Assembly: GCF_034541975.1 (NCBI RefSeq)
Contig: NZ_JAVYJM010000001.1
Strand: one strand, 5' to 3'
Length of the DNA: 64,000 nucleotides
Source of the DNA: Dermacoccus abyssi
GTDB taxonomy: Bacteria; Actinomycetota; Actinomycetes; Actinomycetales; Dermatophilaceae
This document shows positions 1 to 8,152 of the stretch, in pieces. The position numbers and the translations under genes were made by a program. The first letter of the stretch is position 1. Each line of letters starts with the position of its first letter. The notes beneath the pieces are model-generated. The model worked only from the letters and a program-made list of their open reading frames with translations. It was not told the origin of the DNA and made no database searches.

Positions 1-136
1 GGCCGCCGCAGTGCTCGACCGTGCGGACAACGCGTGGCTCGAGCGTCTCATCACGCGCCGGGTGCCGCTGGAGGACTTCGCGCAGGCCTTCGAGCGTCAG
101 GACGGCGACGTCAAGGTGGTTCTCGACCTCACGTGA
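1..136 (+). CDS. C-terminal end of a medium-chain (zinc-type) dehydrogenase, partial
   Basis: Only the last 44 residues are present; the frame is open from base 2 and stops with TGA at 134-136. The residues visible (LITRRVPLEDFAQAFERQ, then DVKVVLDL) resemble the extreme C-terminus of glucose 1-dehydrogenase or threonine dehydrogenase-like members of the medium-chain dehydrogenase family. Substrate and metal dependence cannot be judged because the catalytic and Rossmann domains lie outside the window. The stop codon overlaps the dinB start as GTGA, which suggests translational coupling. Confidence 0.6.
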   Translation, partial: AAAVLDRADNAWLERLITRRVPLEDFAQAFERQDGDVKVVLDLT

Positions 137-1509
137 GAAGCGACCCCAGCATCCTGCACGTCGACCTCGACGCCTTCTTCGCGTCCGTCGAACAGCGGGA
201 CAAGCCCAGCCTGCGCGGGCGACCTGTCGTCGTCGGTGGCACGGGGATGCGTGGGGTCGTCTCGACGGCGTCGTACGAGGCCAGGGTTTACGGTGCCCGC
301 AGCGCGATGAGCACGGCGGAGGCGCGTGCTATCTGCCCCGCCGGAACGGCGTTCCTCTCCCCGCGATTCGAGGCGTACCGCAAGTCGTCCCTCGTCGTCA
401 TGGATCTGCTGCGTGAGCTGTCGCCGCTCGTGGAGCAGGTCTCCATCGACGAGGCGTACGTCGATCTGCGGGGCGCCGACCTGGAGGATCTGGAGGTCGA
501 CACCGTCCGGAAAAGACTCGAGCGCCTCGACGCCGACATCCGGGAGGCAACCGGCGGCCTCACGGCCAGTGCCGGTGCCGCCACCTCGAAGATGCTCGCG
601 AAGATCGGCTCGGATCTCGACAAGCCGAACGGCATCACGATCGTCGCGCCGGGGGAGGAGAAGAGCGTCCTCGAACCGATGAGTGTGCGGGCGATCAGCG
701 GCGTCGGGCCGGCCACGGCGGCCCGGCTGCGCACGTTCGGGGTCGAGACGGTCGGCGACCTGCGGCGCATGACCGACACCGACCTCGTCAGCGTGTTCGG
801 CGAACGGCACGGGCGCTCCCTCTTCGCGCTGGCGCGGGCCCGGGACGACCGCGAGCTCACGCTCTCGCGCGAGGCCAAGAGCATCTCGAACGAGGAGACC
901 TTCGAACGTGACGTGCACGAGCGTCACGTCCTGCACCGCGAGATCGAGCGCATCGCCGAATCGGTCGGGGCGCGCGCCGAGAAGGCCGGTGTCTTCGGCC
1001 GAACTGTCCACCTCAAGGTGAGGCTTCCCGACTTCACGGCCCTGACGCGCAGCTTCACGACCACCTCACCGACACGGGACGCCGACGTCATCGCGCGAAC
1101 CGCCACACGCTTGCTCGACGGGCTCGATCTGCCTCAGGGTGTGCGCCTGCTCGGCGTTGGTCTCAGCGGGTTCGTAGCGCACGCCCAGACGGGACTGTTC
1201 GATCTCGAGACCTCGGCCGACGACGAGACCGAGTACCCGGAGGTCTTCGCGCCGTCACCGCAGGACGAACCCGCCCCCGGCAGTGACGCCATCGATCTCT
1301 CGACACGCTTCAGCCCGTCGCCAGAGCGCCGCTGGCGTACCGGAATGGACGTCCACCACCCCGATCACGGCAACGGCTGGGTCTGGGGCTCCGGGCGCTC
1401 TCGCGTCACGGTTCGCTTCGAGGGGCCGACCACCCCGCCGGGACCGGTGCATACCTTCGCCGTGGACGACGAGGCCCTCTCACCAGCAGAAGCGCCGAGC
1501 TGGACGTAG
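133..1509 (+). CDS. dinB: DNA polymerase IV (Y-family translesion polymerase)
   Basis: The 458-residue product opens with the Y-family motif HVDLDAFFASVEQ, whose Asp residues bind catalytic metal, and carries the second metal-binding motif SIDEAYVDL at about residue 100. A helix-hairpin-helix thumb (ISGVGPATAARL) and the little-finger domain follow. The last 80 or so residues form an extension rich in Trp and Gly (DHGNGWVWGSGRSRVTVRFE) that is common in actinobacterial DinB. It performs error-prone synthesis across lesions. The GTG at 133 was chosen because it overlaps the upstream stop by 4 bp and places the metal motif at the N-terminus as in the family; the reading frame stays open further upstream only by chance. 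Confidence 0.93.
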   Translation: MRSDPSILHVDLDAFFASVEQRDKPSLRGRPVVVGGTGMRGVVSTASYEARVYGARSAMSTAEARAICPAGTAFLSPRFEAYRKSSLVVMDLLRELSPLVEQVSIDEAYVDLRGADLEDLEVDTVRKRLERLDADIREATGGLTASAGAATSKMLAKIGSDLDKPNGITIVAPGEEKSVLEPMSVRAISGVGPATAARLRTFGVETVGDLRRMTDTDLVSVFGERHGRSLFALARARDDRELTLSREAKSISNEETFERDVHERHVLHREIERIAESVGARAEKAGVFGRTVHLKVRLPDFTALTRSFTTTSPTRDADVIARTATRLLDGLDLPQGVRLLGVGLSGFVAHAQTGLFDLETSADDETEYPEVFAPSPQDEPAPGSDAIDLSTRFSPSPERRWRTGMDVHHPDHGNGWVWGSGRSRVTVRFEGPTTPPGPVHTFAVDDEALSPAEAPSWT

Positions 1510-1530
1510 ATCACGTCTCAGCTCGGCGCT
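1491..1530. terminator. Hairpin between convergent dinB and TPR gene
   Basis: An 11-bp arm AGCGCCGAGCT at 1491-1501 pairs with AGCTCGGCGCT at 1520-1530, and GACGT/ACGTC extends the stem inward. The hairpin includes the dinB stop codon and lies just before the stop of the opposite-strand gene, so it can serve both directions. Confidence 0.6.
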
Positions 1531-1552
1531 TCGCCGGTTGTTCTTCGGACTG

Positions 1553-1921
1553 TCAGTCGGCAGTCACGCCCAGGGCCGCCGCCAAAGCGGCCGGAGCCTT
1601 CGCTTCCTCCGCGCGCCCCTGCCGCTGCAGCGTTCGCGCGAGAAGTATGGCGGCGTAGCCGTTCGTCGGCTGATCGCTCATGACGGCACGAGCAGTGCTC
1701 TCGGCGAGGTCCAGCCGGGCGGAGTGGTAGTAGGCGCGGGCAAGCAGTTCACGCACGTCGCCGAGACCGTGGCGGTGGTCGACCGGCTGGCCCAGGATCC
1801 ATTCGAGCCGCTCGGCGGCATCGACGTAACGGCGGCGTTCGAAGTCACGCAGGGCACCCTCGTACTCGACGCGGGCGTCGGCGCGCACGGGGGTGAAGTC
1901 GCTCCACGGGTAATTCGTCAT
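1553..1921 (-). CDS. Small tetratricopeptide-repeat protein
   Basis: This 122-residue soluble protein has the alternating helix pattern of TPR proteins (AAERLEWILG, LLARAYYHSARLDLAEST, ILLARTLQRQGRAEEA), giving about two to three repeats. Proteins of this size and start (MTNYPWSDFTP) are widespread in actinobacteria, where their partners are unknown. AGGAGG sits 7 nt before the ATG at 1921 and fixes the start. It is convergent with dinB. A scaffolding role is inferred only from the fold. Confidence 0.75.
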   Translation of the reverse strand: MTNYPWSDFTPVRADARVEYEGALRDFERRRYVDAAERLEWILGQPVDHRHGLGDVRELLARAYYHSARLDLAESTARAVMSDQPTNGYAAILLARTLQRQGRAEEAKAPAALAAALGVTAD

Positions 1922-2057
1922 CGAAGGCCTCCTGACCGATTGGTCGATCTTCTGAGATGTAAGACAATCGTTAGGGTTTCCGCATTCCCGACCCCAGTCG
2001 GACCACGTACGGTGGGCCGCAAGCGCATTGACGGCCAACCCTTGGGAGCGGAACACG

Positions 2058-2510
2058 ATGAACGGCAGTGCATGGCTGATGTGGCTCGGCGTCGCGCTCG
2101 CGATGGCGGCCGTGGAGGCCGTCACGGTGGACTTCGTGTTCATCATGCTCGCGATCGGCGCTCTCGCCGGCGCCCTGGCCTCCTTCCTCGGCGCAGGGTT
2201 CGTCCTCAGCGCGGTCGTCGCGGTCGCTGTCGCAGTGGGCCTCCTGTTCACGCTGCGCCCGGCCCTGCGCAAGCGTCTGCGCCCCAAGCGTGACAACAGG
2301 GACATCGGTCCGACGTCCGTCGTCGGCCTCACCGGCTACGTCGTCGAGCCCGTGTCCGACACGGCCGGCCTGGTCAAGGTCCACGGTGACCTGTGGACCG
2401 CGCGTACCGACGTTCGCACGACGCTGCCGCTCGGCTCGTCCGTTCAGGTCGTCGAACTGCAGGGCGCCACCCTGCTCGTCGACCCGGCCAGCCCCGGCGC
2501 CCACTACTGA
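2058..2510 (+). CDS. NfeD family membrane protein
   Basis: The protein is 150 residues. The N-terminal 70 contain two or three hydrophobic segments (WLMWLGVALAMAAVEAVTV, FIMLAIGALAGALASFL, AVVAVAVAVGLLF), followed by a soluble OB-fold NfeD domain of about 60 residues (VVGLTGYVVEPV, then GLVKVHGDLWTAR). NfeD proteins pair with SPFH/stomatin proteins in membrane microdomains; here the SPFH gene begins 67 bp downstream, which is the canonical pairing. The start at 2058 is preceded by GGGAGCGG; an in-frame codon at 2028 lacks such a site. Confidence 0.88.
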   Translation: MNGSAWLMWLGVALAMAAVEAVTVDFVFIMLAIGALAGALASFLGAGFVLSAVVAVAVAVGLLFTLRPALRKRLRPKRDNRDIGPTSVVGLTGYVVEPVSDTAGLVKVHGDLWTARTDVRTTLPLGSSVQVVELQGATLLVDPASPGAHY

Positions 2511-2577
2511 TCGCGCGCCACCACAGTCCGAAGCACACACACTGCCGGGCACCCGAACCGGCGGGGGAGGGAACACC

Positions 2578-3831
2578 ATGTCACCAGGACTCATCGCCGT
2601 CCTGCTGCTCGTCCTGTTCGTCGTCGTCGTCCTCATGCGGACGGTGCGCATCGTGCCGCAGCAGACGGCGCAGATCATCGAGCGCCTCGGTTCGTACAAC
2701 CGCACCCTGACCGACGGTCTGCACATCCTCGTGCCGTTCATCGACCGCGTCCGCGCGAACATCGACCTGCGCGAGCAGGTCGTCACCTTCCCGCCGCAGC
2801 CGGTCATCACGAGCGACAACCTCGTCGTGAGCATCGACACCGTCATCTACTACTCGGTGACCGACCCGAAGTCGGCCGTGTACGAGATCGAGAACTTCAT
2901 CCAGGGCATCGAGCAGCTCACGGTCACGACACTGCGTAACGTCATCGGTTCGCTCGACCTCGAGCAGACGCTGACCTCGCGCGACCAGATCAACGGCCAG
3001 CTGCGCGGCGTGCTCGACGAGGCGACCGGGCGCTGGGGCATCCGCGTCAACCGCGTGGAGCTCAAGGCCATCGACCCGCCGGCCTCGGTGCAGGACTCGA
3101 TGGAGAAGCAGATGCGCGCCGAGCGCGACCGCCGCGCCGCCATCCTCAACGCCGAGGGTTTCAAGCAGTCGCAGATCCTCACGGCCGAGGGTGAGAAGCA
3201 GTCCTCGATCCTCAAGGCCGAGGGCGAGGCCCAGGCGGCCATCCTCAAGGCACAGGGTGAGGCCCGCGCCATCCAGCAGGTGTTCGACGCCATCCACCGG
3301 GGCAAGCCGACGCAGCGTCTCCTCGCTTACCAGTACCTGCAGACACTGCCGCAGCTCGCTCAGGGCGACTCGAACAAGATGTGGGTCATCCCTTCCGAGG
3401 TCACGGACGCTCTGCGCGGCATCTCGAGCGCCCTCGGCGGCGACGCCGGTCGCCCGGGAGACAACGACGACGAGGAATGGGTCGACCCCGGCACGAACGA
3501 CACCAACGCGTTCGCCGACACCACCCTCGAGGACCCGGAGGTCGCTCTGGCGAACGCCCGCGGTGAGGCCAACCAGGCCACGACCGAGGCAGAGCGCAAC
3601 ACGCAGACGGCCGCTCGCCCCGTGCGAGCTGCTGCTCCGTCAGCCGCCGAAGATGCCCCGAGCGAAGTCGAGCGCCAGCAGATCGCGCCCTCGCCGCACG
3701 TGGCTGCTCCCACGTTCGACGAGGCTGCTGGCTCGCCGGAGCCGGCACCGCAGGAGGTGCGCGAGGAGCGTCCCGTGCGCGCGCCGCTGCCAGGTGTGAA
3801 CCGCGACGAGCAGGGGAATCCCAACGCCTGA
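2578..3831 (+). CDS. SPFH/Band 7 (stomatin-like, QmcA-type) membrane protein
   Basis: The product is 417 residues. One N-terminal membrane helix (LIAVLLLVLFVVVVLM) precedes the SPFH domain at about 25-200 with the signature WGIRVNRVELKAIDPP. Next come heptad-like Ala/Glu/Gln repeats at about 190-235 (EGEKQSSILKAEGEAQAAIL), which oligomerise in this family, and a low-complexity acidic, proline-rich tail over the last 130 residues. It probably organises membrane microdomains with the NfeD partner just upstream. GGGGGAGGG lies before the ATG. The long disordered tail is typical of actinobacterial members. Confidence 0.9.
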   Translation: MSPGLIAVLLLVLFVVVVLMRTVRIVPQQTAQIIERLGSYNRTLTDGLHILVPFIDRVRANIDLREQVVTFPPQPVITSDNLVVSIDTVIYYSVTDPKSAVYEIENFIQGIEQLTVTTLRNVIGSLDLEQTLTSRDQINGQLRGVLDEATGRWGIRVNRVELKAIDPPASVQDSMEKQMRAERDRRAAILNAEGFKQSQILTAEGEKQSSILKAEGEAQAAILKAQGEARAIQQVFDAIHRGKPTQRLLAYQYLQTLPQLAQGDSNKMWVIPSEVTDALRGISSALGGDAGRPGDNDDEEWVDPGTNDTNAFADTTLEDPEVALANARGEANQATTEAERNTQTAARPVRAAAPSAAEDAPSEVERQQIAPSPHVAAPTFDEAAGSPEPAPQEVREERPVRAPLPGVNRDEQGNPNA

Positions 3832-3862
3832 CGTATGACGTTTCGACGTCGTCGGCACGCGA

Positions 3863-3896
3863 ACGGCCCGCCGACATCACCGTGTCGGCGGGCCGT
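3863..3896 (+). terminator. Strong hairpin after the SPFH gene
   Basis: A perfect 14-bp stem (ACGGCCCGCCGACA at 3863-3876 with its complement at 3883-3896) encloses a 6-nt loop, 31 bp after the SPFH stop codon. It lacks a long T-tract, as is common in GC-rich actinobacteria. Confidence 0.7.
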
Positions 3897-3941
3897 GGCG
3901 CACCCCCAGGATCTCGATGTGCATTCGCCGGAATCGCCTGG

Positions 3942-3947
3942 TAGTGT
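3942..3947 (+). promoter_or_regulatory. Candidate -10 element for tRNA-Leu
   Basis: TAGTGT lies 46 nt upstream of the mature tRNA 5' end, downstream of the hairpin at 3863-3896, in an otherwise gene-free stretch. It fits the TANNNT actinobacterial -10 consensus; no clear -35 was assigned. Confidence 0.35.
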
Positions 3948-3992
3948 TTTCCCTCGTTGGAAGGACGCGGAAGCGGCCGGAAAACACCACCT

Positions 3993-4077
3993 GTCCGGGT
4001 GGCGGAATGGCAGACGCGCTAGCTTGAGGTGCTAGTGTCCTTTATCGGACGTGGGGGTTCAAGTCCCCCCTCGGACA
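3993..4077 (+). tRNA. tRNA-Leu, anticodon GAG
   Basis: The 85-nt sequence folds as a class II tRNA with a long variable arm. Acceptor arms GTCCGGG (3993-3999) and CTCGGAC (4070-4076) pair with one G-T, followed by discriminator A at 4077. The anticodon stem CTAGC/GCTAG surrounds the loop TTGAGGT, giving anticodon GAG at 4026-4028, which reads CTC and CTT leucine codons. The T arm is GGGGG-TTCAAGT-CCCCC. CCA is not encoded. Confidence 0.95.
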
Positions 4078-4085
4078 CACCGGGA

Positions 4086-4119
4086 AGCGGCTCGATGAGA
4101 GATCATCGGGCCGCTTTTT
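4086..4119 (+). terminator. Rho-independent terminator of tRNA-Leu
   Basis: A 13-bp stem (AGCGGCTCGATGA with TCATCGGGCCGCT, one G-T) with a GAGA loop is followed by a run of T. It begins 9 nt after the tRNA and is one of the few hairpins here with a classic T-tract. Confidence 0.85.
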
Positions 4120-4150
4120 CGTGCCCGGAAACGGGTGGCAGAGTAGGAGC

Positions 4151-5473
4151 ATGACTTCTGCAGCCGCCGAAAGCGACGTCCTTCGTATCTGCCGTGACCT
4201 CATTCGCATCGACACGAGCAACTACGGCCCCGGGGTCGAGGGGCCGGGGGAGCGCGAGGCGGCCGAGTACGTCGTCGGTCAGCTGCAGGAGGTCGGCCTC
4301 GAGCCCGAGTTGTTCGAGAGCGAGAAGGGCCGCGCTAACGTCGTCGTCCGCATCCCCGGTGAGGACTCCGAGCGCGGGGCTCTCGTCGTCCACGGGCACC
4401 TCGACGTCGTTCCGGCGGAAGCGGCCGACTGGACCCACGACCCCTTCGCGGCAGACCTGGCCGACGGGTGCGTCTGGGGTCGCGGCGCCATCGACATGAA
4501 GGACATGGACGCCATGATCCTCGCGACGGTGCGTGACTTCGCCCGCCGCAGCGTCAAGCCGTCTCGAGACCTCGTCGTTGCCTTCTTCGCCGACGAGGAA
4601 GCCGGGGGAGTGCTCGGCTCACACTGGGCCGTCGACAACCGCCCCGAACTCTTCGACGGCGCCACCGAAGCCATCAGCGAGGTGGGCGGCTACTCCGTCA
4701 CCGTGCCGGCAGCCTCCGGTGGTGACCAGCGGGCCTACCTGCTCCAGACCGCGGAAAAGGGCATCCGGTGGCTGCGCCTCACCGCCCACGGACGCGCCGG
4801 ACACGGCAGCGTGCCGAATGACGAGAACGCCATCGTCCGACTCGCGCAGGCCATCACGCGCATCGACGCCCACGTGTGGCCCCGCCAGTACATCGCGAGT
4901 GTGCGCGCCCTTCTCGACGGCCTGTCGACCACCACGGGTATCACGTACGCCGACGACGACAACGCCGCGCTGCTGTCCACGATCGGCGGGGCTCGCGGCT
5001 TCGTCGAAGGCACCCTGGCGAACACGTCGAACGTGACGATGCTTGCGGCGGGGTACAAGCAGAACGTCATTCCTCAGACGGCATCGGTCAACGTCGACTG
5101 TCGCTTCCTGCCCGGCCACGAGGACGAGCTCATGGGGGTCATCGAGGAACTCGCCGGTGAGCACGTGACGGTCGAGACGTTGCACCGGGACATTGCGCTC
5201 GACGCGCCGTTCGAGACGGACCTCGTCGAGCGGATGAAGTCGGCTCTGCGCGCCGAAGACCCGGGCTGTGAAGTGCTGCCGTACTGCCTCTCGGGCGGCA
5301 CGGACAACAAGGCGCTCAAGGAACTCGGCATCACCGGCTACGGGTTCGCACCCCTGCGTCTGCCGGCCGACCTCGACTTCGCCCCGATGTTCCACGGCAT
5401 CGACGAGCGCGTGCCGGTCGAGAGCCTGGAATTCGGTCAGCGCGTCCTGGCGCGCTTCCTCACCGACTGCTGA
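4151..5473 (+). CDS. M20 family metallopeptidase (ArgE/DapE/CPG2-like)
   Basis: The 440-residue protein has the full set of M20 zinc ligands: HGHLDVV near residue 84, the bridging Asp in WGRGAIDMKDMDA, the catalytic Glu pair in FFADEEAGG, and a late His in MFHGIDERVPVE. A dimerisation (lid) domain sits between. These enzymes hydrolyse N-acyl amino acids or small peptides in the cytoplasm; the exact substrate cannot be read from sequence. The start at 4151 follows TAGGAGC. The gene stands alone between the tRNA terminator and the converging DUF5703 gene. Confidence 0.9.
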   Translation: MTSAAAESDVLRICRDLIRIDTSNYGPGVEGPGEREAAEYVVGQLQEVGLEPELFESEKGRANVVVRIPGEDSERGALVVHGHLDVVPAEAADWTHDPFAADLADGCVWGRGAIDMKDMDAMILATVRDFARRSVKPSRDLVVAFFADEEAGGVLGSHWAVDNRPELFDGATEAISEVGGYSVTVPAASGGDQRAYLLQTAEKGIRWLRLTAHGRAGHGSVPNDENAIVRLAQAITRIDAHVWPRQYIASVRALLDGLSTTTGITYADDDNAALLSTIGGARGFVEGTLANTSNVTMLAAGYKQNVIPQTASVNVDCRFLPGHEDELMGVIEELAGEHVTVETLHRDIALDAPFETDLVERMKSALRAEDPGCEVLPYCLSGGTDNKALKELGITGYGFAPLRLPADLDFAPMFHGIDERVPVESLEFGQRVLARFLTDC

Positions 5474-5505
5474 GCGGCTCGCGGCTCCGCCCGACACGAC
5501 AGGAG

Positions 5506-5706
5506 TCAGAGCAGGCCGCCGGGGGACTCGCGGCGCATGCGAATGATGCGCCGGCGCAGCCAGACCCGACGCATTCCGCCGAGGTACAGGCGCGTGCGCG
5601 CGAGTTCCCAGTGCCCGTACTCCGCCTCATCGGTTAGGGCCTGTCGGATGTCTCCGCGGCTCGTGCCGCGCTCGAAGGTGAGCGTGCGGTATTCGTACTC
5701 GGGCAT
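5506..5706 (-). CDS. DUF5703 family small protein
   Basis: This 66-residue protein of unknown function has the conserved core EYEYRTLTFERGTSRGDIRQ followed by EYGHWELARTRLYLGGMRRVWLRRRII, a short basic protein family restricted to actinobacteria. It is divergent from the acidic-tailed gene at 5744, leaving only 37 bp for both promoters. ATG 5706 was chosen; a GTG two codons upstream is possible. Confidence 0.75.
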   Translation of the reverse strand: MPEYEYRTLTFERGTSRGDIRQALTDEAEYGHWELARTRLYLGGMRRVWLRRRIIRMRRESPGGLL

Positions 5707-5730
5707 CTGCACATTCTGCCGCGTTCGCGG

Positions 5731-5736
5731 TAGCGT
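5731..5736 (+). promoter_or_regulatory. -10 element of the acidic-tail gene
   Basis: TAGCGT ends 7 nt before ATG 5744, the geometry of a leaderless actinobacterial transcript. Confidence 0.5.
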
Positions 5737-5743
5737 TTTCCAC

Positions 5744-6022
5744 ATGACCGCAGACCCGCGCGCAGCTCTGGAAACACTCACGAGCGCCTTCGAACGTCAC
5801 CTCGAAGCATGTTCCGGACGACGGGGAGAGAACGACCCCGCGGTCGTCGCCGCCTACCAGGCGTTGGCCGATGCCTTCGAGGACTACGACGACGCCCTCA
5901 TGGACGCCTTCAACGAAGTCACACCGCTCGAGGTGTACTCGGAGGAGGACTTCGACGAAGATGACGACGACGAGTACGACGAGGAAGACCTCGACGACGA
6001 AGACGAGGACGACGAGCACTGA
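5744..6022 (+). CDS. Small protein with extreme acidic C-terminal tail
   Basis: The product has 92 residues. The first 60 are helical (ALETLTSAFERHLEA, VVAAYQALADAFEDYDDAL), and the last 30 are almost entirely Asp and Glu (YSEEDFDEDDDDEYDEEDL and on). Homologues with this layout occur beside DUF5703 in actinobacteria and are sometimes labelled primosomal, without evidence I can see here. The tail suggests interaction with a basic partner or nucleic-acid mimicry (inference). The -10-like TAGCGT 7 nt before the ATG supports this start. Confidence 0.75.
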   Translation: MTADPRAALETLTSAFERHLEACSGRRGENDPAVVAAYQALADAFEDYDDALMDAFNEVTPLEVYSEEDFDEDDDDEYDEEDLDDEDEDDEH

Positions 6023-6063
6023 GCGTCGCGCGCGTCATAGTGCATTGACGCTCCGAACATGAG

Positions 6064-6091
6064 GAAGGCCCGCCGGCAACGGCGGGCCTTC
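6064..6091. terminator. Bidirectional hairpin between acidic-tail gene and aldo/keto reductase gene
   Basis: A perfect 12-bp stem GAAGGCCCGCCG with loop GCAA lies between convergent genes: 41 bp after one stop and 25 bp before the other. Confidence 0.8.
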
Positions 6092-6116
6092 GTCATGTCT
6101 AGTGTCGCGAGGCGAC

Positions 6117-7109
6117 TCAGCGGGTGCGCGAGACCTCGTCGAGGACGGCAAGGATCTCGTCGGGGACGACGAGTTGGCCCGCACGCAGGAGCACGCGCAT
6201 CTGCGCTGGTGTTCGCGCACCGACCATGAGGGCGTCGAGTCCCTCCTGCCGCAACTGCCAGGCGAGGGCCAGTTCGCTCGGGTGCACGCCCAGCCCCTCG
6301 GCGGCGGTGGCGAGCGACTCGACGACGGAACGCGCCGAGGCACCGAAGTGACGGGGCTGGAGCGGGACGACACCGGCGGCCCTGCGCGAGTCCGCCGGGG
6401 TTCCGTGGCGGTACTTGCCGGTCAGGGCCCCACCCGCGAGAGCGCTTCCGCCGAGCACACCGTGGCCCCGAGTCCGAGCTGCCTCGACCACGTCGGTGTC
6501 CGCCGAACGCTCGAGCAGGCTGTACTCGGTGGCGTGCGCCGCGAGACGGATGCGCCGCGTGGCCAGTTCGTGACTGAGATCCACTGCGCGCCAGGCCGGT
6601 ACATCGCCGACACCGACGTAGGTGGCGCGCCCTGAGGTCAACGCCCACTCCATCGTCTCGGCCACCTCGGCGCTCGGCGTCACGCCGTCGAAGCCGTCGA
6701 CCAGCCACAGGTCGAGGTGCTCAGTGCCGAGGCGGGCCAGCGACGCGTCGAGGCCCGCCATGAGCGCCCGACGCGACGTGTCGCCGCTACTACCGGGCAC
6801 CGGCACACTGTGCGAGCCGCGCCCGGAACGTCCGATGAGAAACACTTCGTCACGCGCATGGCGGCCGCCGACGATCTCACCGAGAAGTTCCTCGGCCACG
6901 CCGCCGTCCGTGTCACCGACCTCGAGGGTGAAGCCACCGGCGTCACGGTAGGTGTCGACGACCTCGGCGCCCCGTTCGGCGTCGACGCTGCCGCCCCACC
7001 CGGAGACACCGAGGACGACACGACTCACCCGGGCGCCACTCGCGCCGAGGGTCGCGACGTCCACGTGCGGTCGGTCGTCGTGCAGGTGCGTCAGTGAGCT
7101 CACAGCCAT
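6117..7109 (-). CDS. Aldo/keto reductase-like protein with catalytic tetrad lost
   Basis: The 330-residue protein follows the aldo/keto reductase (beta/alpha)8 layout (VSRVVLGVSGWGG, EELLGEIVGG, DASLARLGTEHLDLWLVD, LALAWQLRQEGLDALMVG). The residues that should form the Asp-Tyr-Lys-His tetrad are replaced: the DTA..YG region reads TLEVGDTDGG (Asp to Leu or Glu near 62-63, Tyr to Thr67), the Lys position reads Arg94 in FLIGRSG, and the His position is Asp138 in LVDGFD. It is probably a non-catalytic or altered member. Its start overlaps the corA stop by 10 bp, so the two are coupled. Confidence 0.8.
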   Translation of the reverse strand: MAVSSLTHLHDDRPHVDVATLGASGARVSRVVLGVSGWGGSVDAERGAEVVDTYRDAGGFTLEVGDTDGGVAEELLGEIVGGRHARDEVFLIGRSGRGSHSVPVPGSSGDTSRRALMAGLDASLARLGTEHLDLWLVDGFDGVTPSAEVAETMEWALTSGRATYVGVGDVPAWRAVDLSHELATRRIRLAAHATEYSLLERSADTDVVEAARTRGHGVLGGSALAGGALTGKYRHGTPADSRRAAGVVPLQPRHFGASARSVVESLATAAEGLGVHPSELALAWQLRQEGLDALMVGARTPAQMRVLLRAGQLVVPDEILAVLDEVSRTR

Positions 7110-8140
7110 CCTGTTCTCTTGAAGGTGCGCCACAGGAGCACACACGCGGTGACGAGGACGGCGAGCACGACGTAGTAGCCGTAGTAGAACTCGCTGCCGC
7201 CGACATTCACCGATGCTTCCAGCTCCGGCATCGAGTGGAAGTTCATGCCGTAGATGCCCGCCAACATCGTCGGGACGGACGCGATCGCGACCCAGGCCGA
7301 GATCTTGCGCATGTCGTCGTTCTGGCGAACCGAGACCTGCGCGAGGTGGGCCGACAGGACATCCGACAGGAGCCGGTCGTAGGTCTCGATGTGCTCGTGG
7401 ACGATGAGGAGGTGATCCTGGATGTCACGGAAGAAGGGCGAGAACTCGTCGGGCACGAAGCGTGCCGCGAGCAACCGCCGAGCGGGCTCGATGAGGGGCT
7501 GCACGGCCCAGCGCGCTTCGAGCAGTTCGCGCTTGAGCGCGTAGATCTCACCGACGTCCGTCGTCAGGCCGGGGGTGAACACGCGGTGCTCGATGGCGAC
7601 GACGTCGTCACTCAACTCCTCGTCGATGGTGCGGTAGCGGTCGACCACCGCGTCCATGACGCTGTAGAGCACAGCCATCGGCCCCTTCTCGAGCATCGTG
7701 GGGTCGTGTTCGAGCGCAGATCGGACCTGCTCGAGGGGCGCGGGTTCACCCCGTCGCACCGTGACGACGAAGTGGGGGCCGACGAACGCCATGAGTTCAC
7801 CGGTTTCGATGTCGGAACTCTCGTCGATGTAGCGCAGGGTGCGCATGACGACGAACGCCATGTGGCCGTAGATCTCGAACTTGGGTCGTTGGCCGCCCTT
7901 GAGGGCATCCTCGACAGCGAGGGGGTGCAGCTCGAGTTCACGGGCGAAGTGTTCGAACTCGTCGGCCGTCGGATCCTTGAGGCCGATCCACAGGAAGCTG
8001 GACTCGTCGTCCCCTCGGGCCTGGAGTTCAGCGAGTTCGTCGCTGATGTCACCGCAGGGCAGGCGTTCGCCCCGGCGGTAGACGGCCTGGTCGATGATCA
8101 CGGGCTCATTGTCCTCGACCATCCGGCCCGGCGCTGTCAT
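7100..8140 (-). CDS. corA: CorA family magnesium/cobalt transporter
   Basis: The 346-residue protein has a large cytoplasmic alpha/beta domain (residues 1-240), a long stalk helix, and two C-terminal membrane segments. The family-defining selectivity motif YGMNFHSMPEL lies at the end of the first membrane helix, and the basic tail WRTFKRTGWL follows the second. CorA forms pentameric channels for Mg2+ and other divalent ions. ATG 8140 avoids overlap with the divergent phosphatase gene; ATG 8122 (MVEDNEPVIIDQAVY) is an equally good start by family length. Confidence 0.9.
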   Translation of the reverse strand: MTAPGRMVEDNEPVIIDQAVYRRGERLPCGDISDELAELQARGDDESSFLWIGLKDPTADEFEHFARELELHPLAVEDALKGGQRPKFEIYGHMAFVVMRTLRYIDESSDIETGELMAFVGPHFVVTVRRGEPAPLEQVRSALEHDPTMLEKGPMAVLYSVMDAVVDRYRTIDEELSDDVVAIEHRVFTPGLTTDVGEIYALKRELLEARWAVQPLIEPARRLLAARFVPDEFSPFFRDIQDHLLIVHEHIETYDRLLSDVLSAHLAQVSVRQNDDMRKISAWVAIASVPTMLAGIYGMNFHSMPELEASVNVGGSEFYYGYYVVLAVLVTACVLLWRTFKRTGWL

Positions 8141-8146
8141 TAGGCT
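8141..8146 (+). promoter_or_regulatory. -10 element of the phosphatase gene
   Basis: TAGGCT lies 6 nt before GTG 8153. The same hexamer recurs at 8879, 10252, 23610 (minus strand) and 23661, each 6-7 nt from a start codon. Confidence 0.55.
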
Positions 8147-8152
8147 GGCGGC

